From contig JBMNTV010000078.1 in assembly GCA_050945915.1 (NCBI GenBank), positions 1 to 7,122 on the forward strand: a stretch of DNA of 7,122 nt, read 5' to 3'. The notes beneath the pieces were generated by a model. It had not been told where the DNA came from. It saw only the letters and a list, made by a program, of their open reading frames with translations, and did not search any database. Origin of the DNA: CALNBC01 sp050945915. Lineage in GTDB: Bacteria > Bacillota > Clostridia > Christensenellales > CALWSW01. The position numbers and the translations under genes are program-made. This document shows, piece after piece, positions 4,685 through 7,122 of the stretch (the stretch's first letter is position 1; each line of letters starts with the position of its first letter).

Positions 4685-6708
4685 CAGCTCACCGTCCAGC
4701 CGTGTTCCGCTTCCGCCAGCGTGGTGATGACGGTCAGGCGCTCGTCATCTGGGTCGCTGGCGCAAAGGATCATGCCGTGGGAAATAATTCCGCGCATTTT
4801 CCGGGGCTTGAGGTTGGCGACCACCACCACGGTTTTGCCGATCAAATCCTCCGGCTGATACCACTTGCGGATGCCCGAGCAGATGGTGCGCTCCTCGTCG
4901 CCGATTTTGACGGTGAGTTTTAACAGCTTGTCCGCCTTTTCGATGGTTTCGCAGGCGGTGACCAGGCCCAAGCGCAGGTCGATTTTGGCGAAATCCTCGA
5001 TGGAAATCTCCTTTGCCGGGAACTCCTCCTCTTCCTTCCTGGCTTCGGGCTGTTTTTCTTCCTTTGCGGGTTTTTCGGGTTTTTGGGCTTCTTCTGCCGG
5101 CGCGTGGGCGGCGGCGAGGGCGGCAAGCTCCTTTTCCACGTCGATGCGCGGGAACAAGGGCTCGCCCCTTTGCACCCTGGTGCCCGGTTCCAGCACGCCG
5201 AAGACCGAAAGGGAATCCCAGCTTTGGGCATACCCCTGCGGTACGCCGAGTTGTGCGAACATCCTCGCCGGCGTCTGGGTCAGGAAGGGGGAAAGCAGCA
5301 CGCCGGCGATGCGCAGGCTTTCCGCCAGGTTGTAAAGCACCGTTCCCAGGCGGGGTTTGGTCTCTTCGCTCTTGGCCAGCACCCAGGGCATGGTGATGTC
5401 GATATACTTGTTGCACTTGCCGATGAAGGCGAAGATTTCCGCCAGGGCGTTGGGCATCTTCAGCGCGTCCATCTTTTCCTCCACCGTGCGGTGCAGGGAA
5501 AGGGCGGTGTTGATCAGATCGAAATCGTCCTTCTCCGGCTGGCAGCAGCACTCGCCCTCGTGGCAGCAATCGCGCTTTTCGGGGCTGGGGAGGATCCCGT
5601 CGAAGTACTTTTCGATCATCGCCACGGTGCGGGACAGTAGGTTGCCCAGATCGTTCGCTAGATCGGAATTGATGCGGTTGAGAAGCGCCTCGTTGCTAAA
5701 GGTTCCGTCCTGGCCAAAGGGCACTTCCCGAAGCAGGAAATAGCGGATGGCGTCCACCCCGTAGCGGTTGCAAAGCTCCACCGGGTCCACCACATTGCCC
5801 TTGGACTTGCTCATCTTGCCGCCGGAAAGCACCAGCCAGCCGTGGCCAAACACCTGTTTGGGCAAAGGGAGGTCCAGGGCCATCAGCATGATGGGCCAGT
5901 AAATCGTGTGGAAGCGCACGATCTCCTTCCCCACCAGGTGCACGTTGGCGGGCCAGAACTTTTCAAACAAGGTGGGGTCGTCCTGCATGTATCCCAAGGC
6001 TGTGATGTAGTTCGAAAGGGCGTCGATCCAGACGTACACCACGTGCTGATCGTCAAAGTCCACGGGAACGCCCCACTTGAAGCTGGTGCGGGATACGCAA
6101 AGGTCCTCCAGGCCGGGCAGCAGGAAGTTGGAAAGCATCTCGTTGGCCCGCTCCGGCGGCTGGATGAATTCCGGGTGTTCTTTGATGTACTCGATCAGCC
6201 GGGGCGCGTACTTGCTCATGCGGAAGAAGTACGCTTCCTCGGTCATCTCCTCCACCGCTCCGCCGCAGTCCGGGCAGCAGCCTTCCTTCAGCTGGGTTTC
6301 GGTCCAGAAGGATTCGCAGGGCGTGCAGTATTTGCCGGTGTAACTGCCCTTGTAAATATCCCCCTGCTCATACAGCTTTTTGAAGATCTTCTGGACGGTT
6401 TTCATGTGGTAATCGTCCGTCGTGCGGATGAATTTGTCGTACGAGATATCCAAAAGGGCCCAAAGGTCCTTGAAAGTGGACACGATCTCGTCCACATACT
6501 GCTGAGGCGCCACGCCCTTTGCCAGGGCCTTGCGCTCGATCTTCTGGCCGTGCTCGTCCGAACCCGTCAGGTAAAAAACGTCATACCCCGTCATGCGCTT
6601 GAAGCGGGCGATGGCGTCCCCCGCGACGGTGGTATAGGCGTGGCCGATGTGCAGCTTGTCGCTGGGATAATAAATCGGCGTCGTCAGATAATAGGTTTTG
6701 TTTTCCAT
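4684..6708 (-). CDS. metG: Methionine--tRNA ligase
   Basis: A class I aminoacyl-tRNA synthetase that charges tRNA(Met) and initiator tRNA with methionine in the cytoplasm. The 674-aa protein is complete. It has the Rossmann catalytic domain with HIGH at 20-23 and KMSKS at 298-302, a zinc knuckle with CTPC (128-131) and CPDC (145-148), and a helical anticodon-binding domain at about 340-510 with NKYIDITMPW at 433-442. A Lys/Glu/Ala/Pro-rich linker at about 530-565 leads to a C-terminal tRNA-binding (Trbp111/EMAP-type) domain from about 566. An oddity is a five-cysteine patch, CCHEGECCC (381-389), at the start of the anticodon domain. The ATG at 6708 has GGGAGA 6 nt upstream and a near-consensus promoter. 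The roughly 54-nt leader is too short for a T-box riboswitch. It is the first gene of the metG-tatD-PHP unit. Confidence 0.98.
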   Translation of the reverse strand: MENKTYYLTTPIYYPSDKLHIGHAYTTVAGDAIARFKRMTGYDVFYLTGSDEHGQKIERKALAKGVAPQQYVDEIVSTFKDLWALLDISYDKFIRTTDDYHMKTVQKIFKKLYEQGDIYKGSYTGKYCTPCESFWTETQLKEGCCPDCGGAVEEMTEEAYFFRMSKYAPRLIEYIKEHPEFIQPPERANEMLSNFLLPGLEDLCVSRTSFKWGVPVDFDDQHVVYVWIDALSNYITALGYMQDDPTLFEKFWPANVHLVGKEIVRFHTIYWPIMLMALDLPLPKQVFGHGWLVLSGGKMSKSKGNVVDPVELCNRYGVDAIRYFLLREVPFGQDGTFSNEALLNRINSDLANDLGNLLSRTVAMIEKYFDGILPSPEKRDCCHEGECCCQPEKDDFDLINTALSLHRTVEEKMDALKMPNALAEIFAFIGKCNKYIDITMPWVLAKSEETKPRLGTVLYNLAESLRIAGVLLSPFLTQTPARMFAQLGVPQGYAQSWDSLSVFGVLEPGTRVQRGEPLFPRIDVEKELAALAAAHAPAEEAQKPEKPAKEEKQPEARKEEEEFPAKEISIEDFAKIDLRLGLVTACETIEKADKLLKLTVKIGDEERTICSGIRKWYQPEDLIGKTVVVVANLKPRKMRGIISHGMILCASDPDDERLTVITTLAEAEHGWTVS

Positions 6709-6768
6709 CGTATATCTCCCTTGCGGTTTTGCATTACAGTTCGCTTCTTGGGCCTGTCATATCTTATT

Positions 6769-6797
6769 ATTATATTTGGTCAGGTAAAATATTGCAA
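6769..6797 (-). promoter_or_regulatory. Sigma-A promoter of metG
   Basis: On the minus strand TTGCAA (6792-6797) is followed after exactly 17 bp by a consensus TATAAT (6769-6774). The predicted start near 6762 gives a leader of about 54 nt to the metG ATG. No hairpin attenuator or T-box sequence fits in that leader. Confidence 0.75.
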
Positions 6798-6872
6798 TAA
6801 AACGGCACAGAAGGGAAAATCGCGCCGGTTTTGCGGCTGCTTCAGGGGGCGTTTTGGCTGTGGCGGGGGCAA

Positions 6873-6908
6873 TTGGCTGTTTATTATTCGCCTTATATCA
6901 TATATAAT
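6873..6908 (+). promoter_or_regulatory. Candidate promoter of the ABC importer gene
   Basis: TTGGCT (6873-6878) lies 17 bp before TATCAT (6896-6901). An overlapping perfect TATAAT (6903-6908) is an alternative -10, with only a poor -35 at standard distance. The leader to the ATG at 6942 would be about 25-35 nt. This promoter is divergent from the metG promoter, with about 75 bp between their -35 elements. Confidence 0.5.
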
Positions 6909-6910
6909 AT

Positions 6911-6928
6911 ACTCATGTGAACTCACGT
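6911..6928. repeat. Direct repeat ACTCAYGT (10-bp period), possible operator
   Basis: ACTCATGT (6911-6918) and ACTCACGT (6921-6928) are one helical turn apart, directly between the -10 region and the ribosome binding site of the ABC gene. An overlapping inverted repeat, GTGA-ac-TCAC, lies at 6917-6926. A regulator bound here would block transcription start. No specific family can be named. Confidence 0.3.
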
Positions 6929-6941
6929 CAGGAGGAAGCCC

Positions 6942-7122
6942 ATGGACTATGTGATCGAGATGCTCAACATAACCAAGGAGTTCCCCGGCGTCGTTGCGAA
7001 TGATGACGTGACCATTCGGCTCAAAAGGGGCGAAATCCACGCCCTTTTGGGCGAAAACGGCGCAGGGAAGTCCACCTTGATGAGCGTGCTGTTCGGCCTT
7101 TATCAGCCGGAAAAGGGCATCA
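6942..7122 (+). CDS. Nucleoside/simple-sugar ABC importer ATP-binding protein (5' part)
   Basis: Only the first 60 codons are present, and the gene runs off the right edge. The product begins MDYVIEMLNITKEFPGVVAN and reaches the Walker A motif GENGAGKST (residues 37-45), followed by LMSVLFGLYQPEKG. This opening is typical of the double-ATPase subunits of BmpA-dependent nucleoside importers (YufO/NupO-like, COG3845) and is close to RbsA/MglA sugar ATPases. A full protein of about 500 aa with two nucleotide-binding domains would be expected. The ATG at 6942 has a perfect AGGAGG 6 nt upstream. It is divergent from metG. If it imports nucleosides it would supply substrate to the pathway that ends in deoC. 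Permease and lipoprotein genes are expected to the right, outside the window. Confidence 0.9.
   Translation, partial: MDYVIEMLNITKEFPGVVANDDVTIRLKRGEIHALLGENGAGKSTLMSVLFGLYQPEKGI

Noticed and set aside
6709..6768. T-box riboswitch in the metG leader
   Set aside because: The predicted leader is only about 54 nt, and no T-box sequence or terminator/antiterminator pair is visible.
5842..6954. Long plus-strand open frame of 370 codons antisense to metG
   Set aside because: It is a shadow of metG and would run through both promoters and into the ABC gene start. It has no ribosome binding site and no recognisable domain.
6780..7040. 86-codon minus-strand open frame upstream of metG
   Set aside because: It is antisense to the ABC ATPase with its Walker A motif and crosses both promoter regions. 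No protein features are seen.

Overview
The window reads as ordinary chromosomal DNA of a GC-rich Gram-positive bacterium, most likely a clostridial Firmicute (Oscillospiraceae- or Christensenellales-like). This is judged from the protein families, the strong AGGAGG-type ribosome binding sites, the sigma-A-like promoters, the PepC-type cysteine aminopeptidase, the metG-tatD pair and the BmpA-type nucleoside ABC ATPase. No composition value or database match was computed. No rRNA, tRNA, CRISPR array, phage gene or insertion sequence is visible.

Six complete genes lie on the minus strand in two apparent transcription units. Read 5' to 3' on that strand, unit 1 is metG (methionyl-tRNA synthetase, 6708-4684), tatD (metal-dependent DNase/hydrolase, overlapping metG by one base) and a PHP-family phosphoesterase (3855-3055). 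A near-consensus promoter (TTGCAA, 17 bp, TATAAT) lies upstream of metG. Unit 2 is a YbaK/ProX-like Ala-tRNA(Pro) deacylase (2732-2211), deoC (deoxyribose-phosphate aldolase, 2173-1514) and pepC (C1 aminopeptidase, 1445-99), closed by a GC-rich hairpin terminator at 70-91. Past the metG promoter, a divergent plus-strand gene begins at 6942 and runs off the right edge. It encodes the ATPase of a nucleoside/simple-sugar ABC importer.

The genes are housekeeping functions. Two concern charging tRNA or editing mischarged tRNA (metG and the YbaK-like deacylase), and pepC recycles peptides. deoC degrades deoxyribose-5-phosphate from deoxynucleosides, which would fit with the nucleoside importer that starts on the other strand, although the two are in different units.

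The most striking element is not a gene. The 322-bp gap between the two units (2733-3054) holds a compact cluster of DnaA-box-like 9-mers: three full matches to TTATNCACA plus near matches. Several abut at exactly 9-bp spacing, and the cluster is built around a perfect 16-bp inverted repeat. It looks like a DnaA-binding locus, either a titration/regulatory cluster or, less likely, an origin-type element. Apart from this I see no undescribed multi-gene system.
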